A stretch of DNA of 64,000 bases from the NCBI GenBank assembly GCA_003550325.1, contig QKWP01000051.1, positions 540,550 to 604,549 of the forward strand. Direction: 5' to 3'. Positions 9,882 to 19,183 of the stretch are shown piece after piece (within the stretch, counting starts at the first letter, position 1; the number at the start of each line of letters is the position of its first letter). This DNA comes from Gigaspora rosea (lineage: Eukaryota > Glomeromycota > Glomeromycetes > Diversisporales > Gigasporaceae). A model generated the notes under the pieces. That model was not told the DNA's origin, ran no database searches, and worked only from the letters and a program-made list of their open reading frames with translations. A program made the translations under genes and the position numbers.

Positions 9882-10820
9882 ATGCAAGAATTTGAAAAAC
9901 AGGCTATACAACACCAGCTACTTCAAACATCAGTAACAAACCCAAACGCAGAAATTAGAAATCAAGCAGAAATAAAATATAATGAATTTATGAGAGAAAG
10001 CCTGAAAAGTCCAAAAACAACACAGAAAACACCTATAAAGATAGAAATAGATGAAGCCCTTTTCAAAGTACTAAGAAAAGAGGATGAAGAATTAAAAGAA
10101 ATAACTAAAGAAAGAAAACAAAAGGAAGAAGAAATAAAGAAAACAGTAGACTCAGACTCAGATAACGAAAGTGACTTAGAGGATAAAAATATCCAAAGAG
10201 AACATGACAAATTTATGAAAAACCTTAGCAAAAGTGAAGGAAAACAGTCAGGTCTAGGACCAGACTATCAAAGATTTAGAGAAGCAAATCTTGGACCAGA
10301 TATTAATAAACCAAATAAAAAGAACTCATTAAGACCCTTAATGATAAATGACAAAGTGACAAGACACTCACATTCAAAGAAATCAATTATCAGTAGCATG
10401 GCTAGTACCAGTAGTATACCTAGTATACATTTAAATAACCAACCAGCCATAGTACCTACTGACTACAAAGAAACATACGAAATAGACAATAATGGAAACC
10501 TTCACAAACAAGGAGATATAGAAATAGAAGAGGATAATAATATATACAACTTTAATCAACAATCTAATGAAGAAATCCAAGAAAATCAGAACCAAGAAAG
10601 CAGTAACATATTTGTAAAAGGATACAATTATGTTTTCAATAAAAAAGGAAACAATAATGACTTAAGAGAAAACATAATTAAGAAACAAGCTATGAAAAAC
10701 ATAGGAAGTGAACAAAATAACTCAGACTTCATTAGAAGAAGGAAAATATCTACTGAAAGAAGAACAAATAAAAACAGAAATAGAGAAACCTGGCAACAAG
10801 CCAAAGAAAGAGATGATTAG
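9882..10820 (+). CDS. Element part: long coiled-coil acidic/basic protein (312 aa)
   Basis: Residues about 50-95 form a Glu/Lys coiled coil. An acidic run (DSDSDNESDLED) follows at about 90-101, then a Gly/Pro stretch (SGLGPDYQRFREANLGPDI), a Ser-rich stretch (SSMASTSSIPS) and an Arg-rich C-terminus (RRRKISTERRTNKNRNRE). It resembles no named family by eye. It lies just upstream of the beta-rich linker and the polymerase and may be part of Pol or a nucleic-acid-binding structural protein. Confidence 0.45.
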   Translation: MQEFEKQAIQHQLLQTSVTNPNAEIRNQAEIKYNEFMRESLKSPKTTQKTPIKIEIDEALFKVLRKEDEELKEITKERKQKEEEIKKTVDSDSDNESDLEDKNIQREHDKFMKNLSKSEGKQSGLGPDYQRFREANLGPDINKPNKKNSLRPLMINDKVTRHSHSKKSIISSMASTSSIPSIHLNNQPAIVPTDYKETYEIDNNGNLHKQGDIEIEEDNNIYNFNQQSNEEIQENQNQESSNIFVKGYNYVFNKKGNNNDLRENIIKKQAMKNIGSEQNNSDFIRRRKISTERRTNKNRNRETWQQAKERDD

Positions 10821-10970
10821 AGAAATAGAGAAGAATATGAACAAATACAAGCGCAAAAAGAACTAAAACAACAAGAAGAATTAAATAGAATAAATGAACA
10901 ATATAAAGAACAACCATATAATCAAGAAGGATTAGAAATTGGAATAGAAGAAGGCTCACAATCGCCATTT

Positions 10971-11525
10971 ATGAGACCCACATCAGGAAGACCAAGTACA
11001 CCAGCAATACCAAAAGATGAATATCAAACCACTTTTGGATACTATAGTAGTAATGACAACTTTAGCCATTATAATGACAATAATGAACTATTTAATATAG
11101 AAATTAAAGAAATTAGAAATAAACCAATAAAAATAAAGAAAAGAACTAAAATAAACATACACGAAGAATTAGGACATATACCAAATGAAATTAGACGACA
11201 TATAATACCAACATTAGGAACAGGAACACCATTAAAAACAGAAAAAGAATGTATATTAAAACCATATACATGGACACTAATAAAAATCGACAAAAAAGGA
11301 GACTATCTAGTAACAACACCAATACATATTGCCAAAGAAGGAATATGTATACAACCTGGAATAGTTAATGATCACCAGATATGGGCAATCAATTATACAA
11401 ATAAAGCAAAGAAAATACATAGAAAACAACATATTGGAAACATAAAAACCATGAGAGAAATATTCAATTTCTATAAATACGAAATTGAAATCGACAAAAA
11501 AAAATTCCAGAAGAAGAAAGAATAA
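10971..11525 (+). CDS. Element part: beta-rich linker before reverse transcriptase (184 aa)
   Basis: The second half (about residues 85-160) has alternating strands: YTWTLIKIDKKGDYLVTTP, then GICIQPGIVNDHQIWAINYT, then KKIHRKQHIGNI. This matches the conserved segment between protease and RT in Ty3-type and pararetroviral Pol proteins (strands, 'V..AL....G.I...N.T..P..I..G..IG.'), which has a dUTPase-like beta-barrel look. The start chosen is the first ATG. It supports the Ty3-type assignment. Confidence 0.5.
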   Translation: MRPTSGRPSTPAIPKDEYQTTFGYYSSNDNFSHYNDNNELFNIEIKEIRNKPIKIKKRTKINIHEELGHIPNEIRRHIIPTLGTGTPLKTEKECILKPYTWTLIKIDKKGDYLVTTPIHIAKEGICIQPGIVNDHQIWAINYTNKAKKIHRKQHIGNIKTMREIFNFYKYEIEIDKKKFQKKKE

Positions 11526-11563
11526 AAATCTTAATAAATAATACTCACGAAAATTATTAACAT

Positions 11564-12330
11564 GTGATGAAACCAATATTTGAAAGATATATTCAAATAT
11601 TCAGAAGGAAAATAGAAAAAGGAACATTCTTTAATAAAGAAATGTTCAAAGAAATAACATTAAACCTTACAATACCTGAAAAAGATATACCTTTTAAGAT
11701 GAAAGCTAATAAAATTATACAATATTCTGAAGATCAAATAGAACAAGCAGACAAATTATACAAAGAACTTAGAGAAAGCGGACATATTGAACCATCCAAA
11801 TCAACTTGGATGTCACCTTTGGTAATAGTACCAAAACCTGACGGCAGCTATAGAGCCGCAGTAAACTACTCAAACCTCAACAAATATCTAAAGGATGATC
11901 CTTATGAAATACCAAATATTAATATCTTGCTACAAAAGCTCGCAAGCCATAAAATTTTTTCTGCATGTGACTTTAAGAGTGCTTTTTATCAGTTTCCTCT
12001 TAGAAAAACCGATCAACATAAAACTGCTGTATTTTTTCCTGGTAAAGAAAAATACGAGTTTAATAAATGCCCTATGGGAATTAAAACAGCACCCGCATAT
12101 ATGATGTGCTATATGTATGAATTGTTTAGAGACTATCCATTTGTATATGTGTACATGGATGACCTAACAATTGCATCTGACACAATAAAAGACCATATCA
12201 AACATATTCAAACGGTGTTTGAACGCATAAAAAAGGGGGCAATGACACTCAAAGCAGAAAAGTGTGAATTTATTAAAGAAGAAATAATGATCTTGAATCA
12301 CAAAGTTTCATATGAAAAATATCACTGAAT
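11564..12330 (+). pseudogene. Element part: Ty3-type reverse transcriptase
   Basis: RT motifs appear in order: WMSPLVIVPKPDGSYRAAV (fingers; family: S-P-x-V-x-V-x-K-x-D-G), VNYSNLNKYLKDDPYEIPNI (family: D-Y-R-x-L-N..D-x-Y-P-L-P), FSACDFKSAFYQFPL (palm motif A with the catalytic Asp), FNKCPMGIKTAPAYM (motif B; family: M-P-F-G-L-x-N-A-P), YVYMDDLTIASD (motif C with YMDD) and LKAEKCEFIKEEIMILNHKV (thumb side; family: C-x-F...V-x-F-L-G-H). It would copy RNA to DNA. The order and motifs are those of Ty3 and caulimovirid polymerases. The part is broken. Confidence 0.9.
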
Positions 12331-12339
12331 CAAGTCAAA

Positions 12340-13153
12340 ATAAAAGAAGTAAAGAAGCTTAAACTGCCCACCGATGTTCCTGGAGTTAGAAAATTTACAG
12401 GATTCATGAACTACTTTAGAAGATTTATTAAAAACTTTGCTATAATAGCTGCACCAATATATGATCTATTAAAGAAAAATAAGAAGTTTATTTGAACTGA
12501 TGAATGCAAAAAAAGCATTTGAAGAACTCAAAGACAAAGTATACAATGCAATAGCTTTAACCTATCCAAAGAAAGGATATCAACTGATTCTAGAAACAGA
12601 CACCTCAGATAATGGAATAGGCGCAGTATTAAAACAAATCAATCCCGAATTAGCACATTATAAAACTAAAGAAGCGCATGAAAATGGAACCAAAGAAGAT
12701 AAAGAGATTACCAAATCTGAAGAAGAAGTAATAGAATTTGGATCACATTCTCTTACACAAAGTCAAAGACTATGGGAATTCACATAAAAAGAACTTTATG
12801 CGATATACTTCTATTTAAAGAACTGGAGACATTATATTGGAAATAAACCAATCATTATACGAACAGATAATACAGGAGTAGCTAAAGCAGGAAAAATGCC
12901 AAGAAATCAGACCATGGAATCTTGGAAGCTAGAAATAGATGGAAGTTACAACATCAAGGAAATACAATATATAAAAGGATCAACAAATAATATATCAGAT
13001 TGGCTTAGCAGATATATGGGACCAATCGAGAACCAAGAATCAATCAAACCAAAAGTAGAAATTATTAAAGAAACGAAACCTATAAAAGAACCACCACCCA
13101 GACTCAAAATCAACAAAATATTTGGGAACAAACAAGTATCATTTGATCTCTGA
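12340..13153 (+). pseudogene. Element part: RT connection and RNase H domain
   Basis: The connection segment GVRKFTGFMNYFRRFIKNFA matches the Ty3-type L-R-x-F-L-G-L-x-N-Y-Y-R-R-F-I-x-x-F. The RNase H begins LILETDTSDNGIGAVLKQ with the first catalytic Asp. Near 12830-12890 it has NWRHYIGNKPIIIRTDNTG, with the TDN catalytic Asp region. It ends in ISDWLSRYM (family: A-D-x-L-S-R). RNase H degrades the RNA strand during reverse transcription. The part is broken. Confidence 0.85.
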
Positions 13154-14150
13154 AATGGCAAGCTTAATAACGCCAATACCGCCCTTGTACCAAGTGAAAG
13201 AAATAATTGAAAACGAATCAAGATGCTTGGAATACTTACAAGATCTATCAGTACTACCAAGGACCATGTCTTGTATTTACTGTAACAACCCAAATATGAA
13301 TTTTGATGACAAAGAATATACATTTAATTGTGGAAAAAGAGAATGCCGAAAAAATATCAATCTTCAATGGAACAATATTTTCAAAGGCTAAATTGAAATG
13401 TAACCAAATATTGGAATTAAGCTATTGTTGGTTAAGTAAAGTGACGTGTAAACAACTCAATATTTACACCAATATCGCACCCACCAACATCACAAGATGG
13501 ACACAAATCTTTAGAACTGTTATTACTCAAGAAATAAAAATTAGTGAAACAAAAATAGGAGGACCAGATATTATTGTAGAAATAGACGAATCTTTATTTT
13601 ACACAAATCGTCAAAACAAAACGGAACAACTATGGGTATTTGAAGGAATTAAAAGAACTAAAGAAAACCAAATATTTGCACAAATTTGTAAGGACCAAAC
13701 AGCTGATACCTTACTAGGCCTAATCCAGAAATACATAAACCCTGGATCGATAATTTATTTAGACATGTTTAAAAGTTATGACAAATTTACTCACGCCTAG
13801 GAATACGATACTACCAAATAAAGCACAGCCAAGGAATGACAATGATTGATTACAATGAAACCTCAAACGAATTAAAAATCTACCACACCAATAATATTGA
13901 AGCAACATGGCGTGTGTTAAAAGACGCGATACAAAAAGGAATCGGAATAAGGATGACCTACCAAAATATTTACTTGAACAAATTTGGCGTAGACAAAATA
14001 AACAACGCCTATGGAACGCGTATATTGAATGTTTACAAAACAAATATGAAGATATTATTGAACTTATTGAAGGATATGATACTGAGTAACCCTTATTATG
14101 AATCAACAATAAACAAAAAGAAAATCGGAAGTTATAAAAGTACACTCTGC
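13122..14150 (+). pseudogene. Element part: IS1595/Merlin-type DDE transposase in integrase position
   Basis: It directly follows RNase H and slightly overlaps it. An N-terminal segment EYLQDLSVLPRTMSCIYC leads into a zinc ribbon (C-x2-C ... NCGKRECRKNI). A helix-turn-helix-like region follows (LKCNQILELSYCWLS). The DDE core shows GGPDIIVEIDESLF (first Asp), QLWVFEGIKR, PGSIIYLDMFKSY (second Asp) and TNNIEATWRVLK (Glu; family: H-T-N-x-I-E-x-x-W). These are ISXO2/IS1595 and eukaryotic Merlin signatures, not retroviral integrase (no HHCC, no T-D-N-G..F core). A separate Merlin transposase at 50355-51310 in this window shares the same N-terminal layout (EFFEELEILPRIRFCKKC). The part is broken. 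Confidence 0.85.
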
Positions 14151-14259
14151 TGAACCAACTTAAAGGATAAACTGAACTTACAGGAAAAACTAAAGAATAC
14201 CCTAAAAACAAGAACTACAAATCTGAACCCTGAAATCAAAATGAACCCTCAAGGAACTG

Positions 14260-14740
14260 GAATTATTATTGCAAGAAGTGTGATCTTTATATCGAAAACC
14301 CTAAAAGACATCAATGTACCTATAACATAATTGAATCAGCCCTTGAAGAGATTCAACACATCCAAGATTGGAAAGAGAAAATGACCCAAGAAATTAGAAA
14401 CGAGTTAGGACTCAATAATGGATCACCGAACTAAGAAAAAGGAAAGAAACCTTTTTTGAAATTAAAGAAAACAAAAGAACCGAGGAAAATTTACTTGTAA
14501 TATCTGTAAACAACCTGGACATACTAATCGTTATTGTCCAGAAAATGAATGTTATAAATGTCACGAAAAAGGTCATCAAGCACGTGACTGTCTTGAAGCA
14601 AGAAATAGGAATGATCAACCAATCAGCATTAATAATAATAGTACCAACGCGACAGCGTCAAACTCTAAATATTGCACTTATTGCAAAACTACTGGACATG
14701 AAAACTATCAATGCAGGACCTCTAGACATCTGAAAAAAAA
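14260..14740 (+). pseudogene. Element part: array of CCHC zinc knuckles
   Basis: Three CX2CX4HX4C knuckles are visible in one frame: CNICKQPGHTNRYC, CYKCHEKGHQARDC and CTYCKTTGHENYQC (about 14496-14730). A further C-x2-C..H-x2-C stretch (YCKKCDLYIENPKRHQC) lies upstream near 14268-14318. This nucleocapsid-like block lies downstream of the integrase part, which is unusual: knuckles normally belong to Gag. It could be a second nucleic-acid-binding protein. The region is broken. Confidence 0.6.
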
Positions 14741-14799
14741 TGCAAACCTCTTTTGCAAATGTAACTCTGAAAGAATTATCTAGAGAAGAGAAGAACATA

Positions 14800-15153
14800 C
14801 TAATTGGACCACATACAATGAACAATGTGATAAACACCACTGTTGTAGAAAAGAATGCAGCAGACCAACTGCTAAAGAAGATCTTTATTATATCAAAGGA
14901 TTATTCACAGACCCATATTCGTTACAAGTAATTTACATTGAAGAAACTCTCTATTGTAAAGGATATTATTCTGAAATGCATGAAGCACTAGACTTTAAAG
15001 ACCCCAGAAGCAAAAAGTACTTTACATCAGGACTAGGACAAGGCAAGAAAACTATTTGTCGACTCTGTGAAAACCTAACATCACCAGAAAAATGGAAAGC
15101 CATAATGGGATGCATTTCTGTAACAAAGAACATAAATTTACTAAATGATCTTT
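14800..15153 (+). other. Element part: Cys/His-rich segment of unknown fold
   Basis: One frame encodes CDKHHCCRKECSRP, then a mixed region (YCKGYYSEMHEALDFKDPRS) and a last C-x2-C (CRLCENL) before ending LLNDL. It has no clear start codon. It probably continues the zinc-knuckle protein upstream. No family recognised. Confidence 0.3.
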
Positions 15154-15285
15154 AATAACATGAATCTAGCTGTAGAAAGATTAACAAACCAACAACTTGA
15201 TGATAGAATCAGAAATTACACTTGAAATAGTACAAATATTTCATATAACATCAATGAATCGCAAATTAAAAGAATTATCAGGTAT

Positions 15286-16161
15286 ATGACACAATACAAA
15301 GAAAACATAAACAAATGGCACCATGAAGACGAAGACTTCAAAAGTGTAGATAATGAATATAACAACAATACACACAATGTCCCTGAAATTGATGAAGAAT
15401 CTAGACCCATTAGGACCAACTACTTTACTAGAATATATGGACAGGACCGTTATGATGAAGAATTAGCGACAGAAGTATATAAAGAATTAATAGATGAAGA
15501 TGAAGACCCTGAATTGCGCGAAGCAAGACTTTTATCTATGAATCAAATTGTCAGAAACAAACCAATGACAAATGAAGAAATTCGTAAGGAAATGGAAAGA
15601 GTAAAAGAACTTTTAAAAGAACAGAAACAAGGAAATATATCTCTCTGCAAGGAATGCCTAATGCCTAAAGAACAAAATGAAAAAGGATACTGTGAAAATT
15701 GTCAAAAAGAAATTAATACGAAAGCAATTGACCTTATTATAGAAGAGGAACTTCAAGTAAAATACCCTGGGAAAACCAAAAAAGAAGTCATAGTAGAAAT
15801 TAATAAATCAATTGACCAAAATATTCAAAAAGAATTTGAAGAAAGATATCCTGGAAAATCGGACAACGAAGTCTTAAAAGAAATGTGTAAAAAAGTATAT
15901 GAAGACCTTGGAACAACTGAAGAACAAATGGACCTTGAACTTGAAAATGGAAAAGATAATGAGAGCATCGAAGAAATCCTACGATCAAGACCCACTTCAC
16001 TAGAATACAATACTAATCGAAAGATTGAAGAATTATACACTATATTCGGACTAATAGCAGAACAACAATTCAAACTCACACAAGAAAATAAGGCCCTTGC
16101 CAGAAGAATTACAATTTTGGAACAATTGACCCTAGAATCCAAAATGAAAACCAAAAATTAA
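15286..16161 (+). CDS. Element part: acidic protein with zinc ribbon and C-terminal coiled coil (291 aa)
   Basis: The N-terminal half is acidic. A zinc-ribbon-like C-x2-C...C-x2-C (CKECLMPKEQNEKGYCENCQ) lies at about residues 121-141. Two direct internal repeats follow, each with K/R-Y-P-G-K-[ST]-x-x-E-V (about residues 160-170 and 186-196). The C-terminus has a heptad-like helix (IEELYTIFGLIAEQQFKL). It reads whole. A transcription or replication accessory role is possible, but no family was recognised. Confidence 0.5.
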   Translation: MTQYKENINKWHHEDEDFKSVDNEYNNNTHNVPEIDEESRPIRTNYFTRIYGQDRYDEELATEVYKELIDEDEDPELREARLLSMNQIVRNKPMTNEEIRKEMERVKELLKEQKQGNISLCKECLMPKEQNEKGYCENCQKEINTKAIDLIIEEELQVKYPGKTKKEVIVEINKSIDQNIQKEFEERYPGKSDNEVLKEMCKKVYEDLGTTEEQMDLELENGKDNESIEEILRSRPTSLEYNTNRKIEELYTIFGLIAEQQFKLTQENKALARRITILEQLTLESKMKTKN

Positions 16162-16261
16162 AAAGGAAATTGAAAGATACTCAAGAACACGTAAACCTTG
16201 AAGATCTATCAGAAGATGAAACTGATGAGATGAGATGTTCAAAACAATTCAGAAGCCACAA

Positions 16262-16440
16262 TACAAGATACAACAATAGATTCTGAACAATTAATATAAA
16301 TATTTTATTAACACTTTACAAATATTAAATATTAAATATATCCATATTTAGTATTATTTAAAATATAAATATTTACATTGTATTATTAACATTATTTATC
16401 AATGAACTGAATGAACCAGAATAATAAAGAATTTTGAACT
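16262..16440. promoter_or_regulatory. AT-rich spacer between core and accessory modules of the element
   Basis: About 150 bases of nearly pure A/T (TATTTAGTATTATTTAAAAT and similar) separate the tightly packed core ORFs from the downstream accessory cluster. It is the longest non-coding gap inside the element, so a promoter, terminator or splice region is plausible but not shown. Confidence 0.3.
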
Positions 16441-16509
16441 TATTGAATTATATTAAACGGAAAAATTATAAAAGGACTAAGAACTGAACCATGAACCAAC
16501 ATGCTTAAA

Positions 16510-16710
16510 GCATACACATGAAAAACAAAAACACTCCAAGAAATAACAAAAGAAATACCAAATCTTGTGACAATTGTAGAAACGAACATATACGCTACAA
16601 TTATTCTAAACAAGAAAATACTTGTAATCGCTGCAAGTAGAAAGGAATCTCTTGCCAAAATACTAAATTCTATAAACCACGTGGACCTCAACCAAAGAAA
16701 AAGGACCATA
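16510..16710 (+). other. Element part: Zn2Cys6-like fungal zinc-cluster segment
   Basis: One frame encodes SCDNCRNEHIRYNY, then NTCNRC, then GISC, followed by a basic linker KPRGPQPKKK. The spacing C-x2-C..C-x2-C..C and the K-R-G-P-x-P-K-K linker resemble GAL4-type zinc-cluster DNA-binding domains of fungi, in particular the short Glomeromycotina ones. This suggests a host-derived DNA-binding module in the element. The part is broken. Confidence 0.4.
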
Positions 16711-16739
16711 CTCTTAACCATATATTGAACCACTAGTAC

Positions 16740-17282
16740 ATGAACCCTGAGATACTTGAAGAAAGAAAATATATTGAAGAACTTACCCAAGAATACATTT
16801 ATTTATCCGAAGAATTAGATTACGATGAAAGATACAAAGTCAAAGGAAAATCTATATTCAACAGAAAAGAAATAAGTGAAATATTAATAAACTCTAGAAA
16901 CTTATATACTGGGAGAAGATTACTAAAGAAATTAAAAACCCTTTACGAAGCCATCCAAATAGAAATCAAGAGAACAGCTGAAAATCATTTTAGAAAAACA
17001 AATGAAGCCTTAACAATATATAATTGTGAAAATAATAGGCATTTCCTCTTTTACCTGGAACACAAAAGTAGACTTTCAAGATATATCAATATTCTAAAAG
17101 AAGAACCTCTGATAGGAGAATACGAAAGACAATACATCCAAAATGAATTCAGATCAGAGATTACAATTCTTGTACAAAAACAAGTACCAACAGCAGACCT
17201 TTTTGAATTCAGACCCTATAATTATAAATATAATTACAAAATACTAACAGTAGAACAATTACTATTAGGAGAATTCAAATAA
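16740..17282 (+). CDS. Element part: LTIYNC-family protein, member 1 (180 aa)
   Basis: It starts MNPEILEERKYIEELTQEYI. A helical N-terminal half is followed by the signature EALTIYNC at about residues 88-95 and a helical C-terminal half ending LTVEQLLLGEFK. The same plan recurs in the ORFs at 17288, 17828, 19843 and 20450, so this is a tandemly expanded family of the element. Soluble, with no membrane segment. No known family was recognised. Confidence 0.55.
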   Translation: MNPEILEERKYIEELTQEYIYLSEELDYDERYKVKGKSIFNRKEISEILINSRNLYTGRRLLKKLKTLYEAIQIEIKRTAENHFRKTNEALTIYNCENNRHFLFYLEHKSRLSRYINILKEEPLIGEYERQYIQNEFRSEITILVQKQVPTADLFEFRPYNYKYNYKILTVEQLLLGEFK

Positions 17283-17287
17283 AATTG

Positions 17288-17776
17288 AATGAACCCAGAA
17301 ATATATGAACAGAAGAGATTTTTAAGAAGTATTACAAAAGACTATATTGATTTTCAAGATTCCATCAAGAGAATAATGCAGTCGAACAAATATTATCAAA
17401 AGAAGAACTAAATATAAAACTACAAAGACTCCTTGACCAAATAAAATCCAAATCCAGACCTTACAAGGACAACTCACACTAGAAGAAGCTTATAAAAATC
17501 ACGAATATACATTTTTATTTAAAAGAGCAACAGCAGTTTACAAAACAATAAACAGTAACAAACCAGAAGTAATAGCTCAAAGAAAATACCTCTCACAAAT
17601 AAGAAAACTTGTAGAATTTTATATTAAAGAAAGCAACTTAATAGAATATTGGTTTTATCCAAAAAGCACAGGCTTACTAAGCTCTCACGAATATATCAGA
17701 CCAACAATCGATCAATTACTTAAAGGAACTTACGAAAAGAAAATAATATATAACTACAAACTAATAAAGATTGAAT
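17288..17776 (+). other. Element part: LTIYNC-family protein, member 2
   Basis: It starts MNPEIYEQKRFLRSITKDYI, close to member 1 (MNPEILEERKYIEELTQEYI). The C-terminal half (KYLSQIRKLVEFYIKES ... YEYIRPTIDQLLKGTYEK-like) matches the end of member 1 (RPYNYKY..LTVEQLLLGEF). It is a tandem paralogue. The part is broken. Confidence 0.45.
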
Positions 17777-17827
17777 GAGCAATCTTAACTTTGACTTAAT
17801 AAAACCAACATACTCAGAAAATAGTAT

Positions 17828-18211
17828 ATGAATTACGAGACTCCAAAAGAAAAAGAATTTATAACTAATTTAGTACAAGAACACATTGACCTTCAAGACC
17901 AACACGGAAAACAATTTGCAAATATATACTCTCAAGAAAAACTCAAGAATCAATTTAAGAAAATTAACACCAAAGCAAAAGAAGAAATAAAAAGAGTTGC
18001 CCAAAAATACAAAAAAGAAACTGGAAAAGAACTTACAATATATAATTGCTTTGATTACAACCTTTACAAATTTATATATGACAAAATTACAGTAACAAAT
18101 ACCTGTATAAAGGACCTTGAATCAAAAGAATTAACTAAAGAAGACAAAATAGAGAAAGAGAGTGAATGTTACAACAACCCACAAGAAGAGCTCAAGAATC
18201 ACAATTATTAG
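17828..18211 (+). CDS. Element part: LTIYNC-family protein, member 3 (127 aa)
   Basis: It starts MNYETPKEKEFITNLVQEHI, matching the start of members 1 and 2, and carries KELTIYNCFDYN at about residues 71-82. It is shorter than member 1. It overlaps the next ORF by 46 bases. Function unknown. Confidence 0.55.
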   Translation: MNYETPKEKEFITNLVQEHIDLQDQHGKQFANIYSQEKLKNQFKKINTKAKEEIKRVAQKYKKETGKELTIYNCFDYNLYKFIYDKITVTNTCIKDLESKELTKEDKIEKESECYNNPQEELKNHNY

Positions 18212-18525
18212 AAATAGAAAAAGCATATTTAAATAGAACATTATTAGCATTAGAAGAAGCACGACAAATACAAGAAAACGATCAAGCCACACAAATAATA
18301 TTTCCAAATACAGGATTAACCCAAGCAACCCAAGACTTCTTATTACAACACTATATACAATTAATTCAAGAACAGTCAAACGACTTTAGAGTCAGAACAT
18401 CAATAATTAACGAAGCTTTTGGAATACTACTTCAAACAGCATTCGGACAATACACTGTATATTACGCCTATGACCAAATCAATAATAAAAGAATAGGATT
18501 ACCAACTGAAATCTTTAATGACTGA
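18166..18525 (+). CDS. Element part: helical protein of unknown function (119 aa)
   Basis: Gln-rich and helical (starts MLQQPTRRAQESQLLEIEKA), without a membrane segment. It overlaps the ORFs on both sides (46 and 8 bases), like translationally coupled viral ORFs. No family recognised. Confidence 0.45.
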   Translation: MLQQPTRRAQESQLLEIEKAYLNRTLLALEEARQIQENDQATQIIFPNTGLTQATQDFLLQHYIQLIQEQSNDFRVRTSIINEAFGILLQTAFGQYTVYYAYDQINNKRIGLPTEIFND

Positions 18526-18790
18526 TAGAAAAACAAGAACCTATTATATAAGGAAAATAATATCACTACTCGAGAATTATAAAACAGAAATAGTAAAGGA
18601 ACTATCAACACTTGAAACACCAAGACTAAAAGAATATTATAGAACAGCTCTCATATCAATATCAGTAAACCAAGGAATATTTGAAGAAAGAATAAAAGAA
18701 ATTTTAATCCAAAACATAGAAGGAGAAATAGTTGATAAAATAATTGAAACCCTTTTATATATCAATAATACAAAGTGGACCAACTTATAG
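18518..18790 (+). CDS. Element part: small helical protein (90 aa)
   Basis: A basic/acidic helical protein (starts MTDRKTRTYYIRKIISLLEN). Its start overlaps the previous stop by 8 bases and its end overlaps the next start by 16. No family recognised. Confidence 0.45.
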   Translation: MTDRKTRTYYIRKIISLLENYKTEIVKELSTLETPRLKEYYRTALISISVNQGIFEERIKEILIQNIEGEIVDKIIETLLYINNTKWTNL

Positions 18791-19011
18791 AAGCATTATC
18801 TCTAACTAATATCACTATATTGTGGATGAACCACCTCACACTATCAGTACTCACCTATGATCGGACAACAATATATTTTATAATTCTACTAGAACATACC
18901 ATATTATTAATATCTATTTGTTATATAATTAAACTAATTAAAGAAGGAATTATTGAAGCTTATACTATTAAACTTGCTAAAGAACAATTTAATGAACGAA
19001 GAACAAAATAA
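18775..19011 (+). CDS. Element part: small membrane protein (78 aa)
   Basis: A strong hydrophobic segment lies at about residues 33-54 (YFIILLEHTILLISICYII), preceded by a weaker one (LTNITILWMNHLTLSVL), followed by a basic helical tail (KLAKEQFNERRTK). It is one of at least six membrane proteins in the element. It overlaps both neighbours. Function unknown. Confidence 0.45.
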   Translation: MDQLIEALSLTNITILWMNHLTLSVLTYDRTTIYFIILLEHTILLISICYIIKLIKEGIIEAYTIKLAKEQFNERRTK

Positions 19012-19183
19012 AACACTAGAAGAACTAAGAAGATTCAGATTCAACTGGCAACCAATTTCAACACCAACTAGAAGGAAGAAAACAAAAAGATACCCACAAG
19101 ATAAAGATATTTTAGAATCAAGAGAACTTATACAAATAACTGATGATATTTGGGAAACAATTAACACCTTATTAATCGAATAA
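18953..19183 (+). CDS. Element part: small soluble ORF (76 aa)
   Basis: Starts MKLILLNLLKNNLMNEEQNK; an internal ATG (MNEEQNKTLEELRRF, at about 18992) is the more natural start and would overlap the upstream stop by 20 bases. It is basic in the middle (PTRRKKTKRYPQ). No family recognised. Confidence 0.35.
   Translation: MKLILLNLLKNNLMNEEQNKTLEELRRFRFNWQPISTPTRRKKTKRYPQDKDILESRELIQITDDIWETINTLLIE

Noticed and set aside
15800-16154. Minus-strand frames of 66 and 109 codons
   Set aside because: They lie opposite an intact plus-strand ORF of 291 codons.
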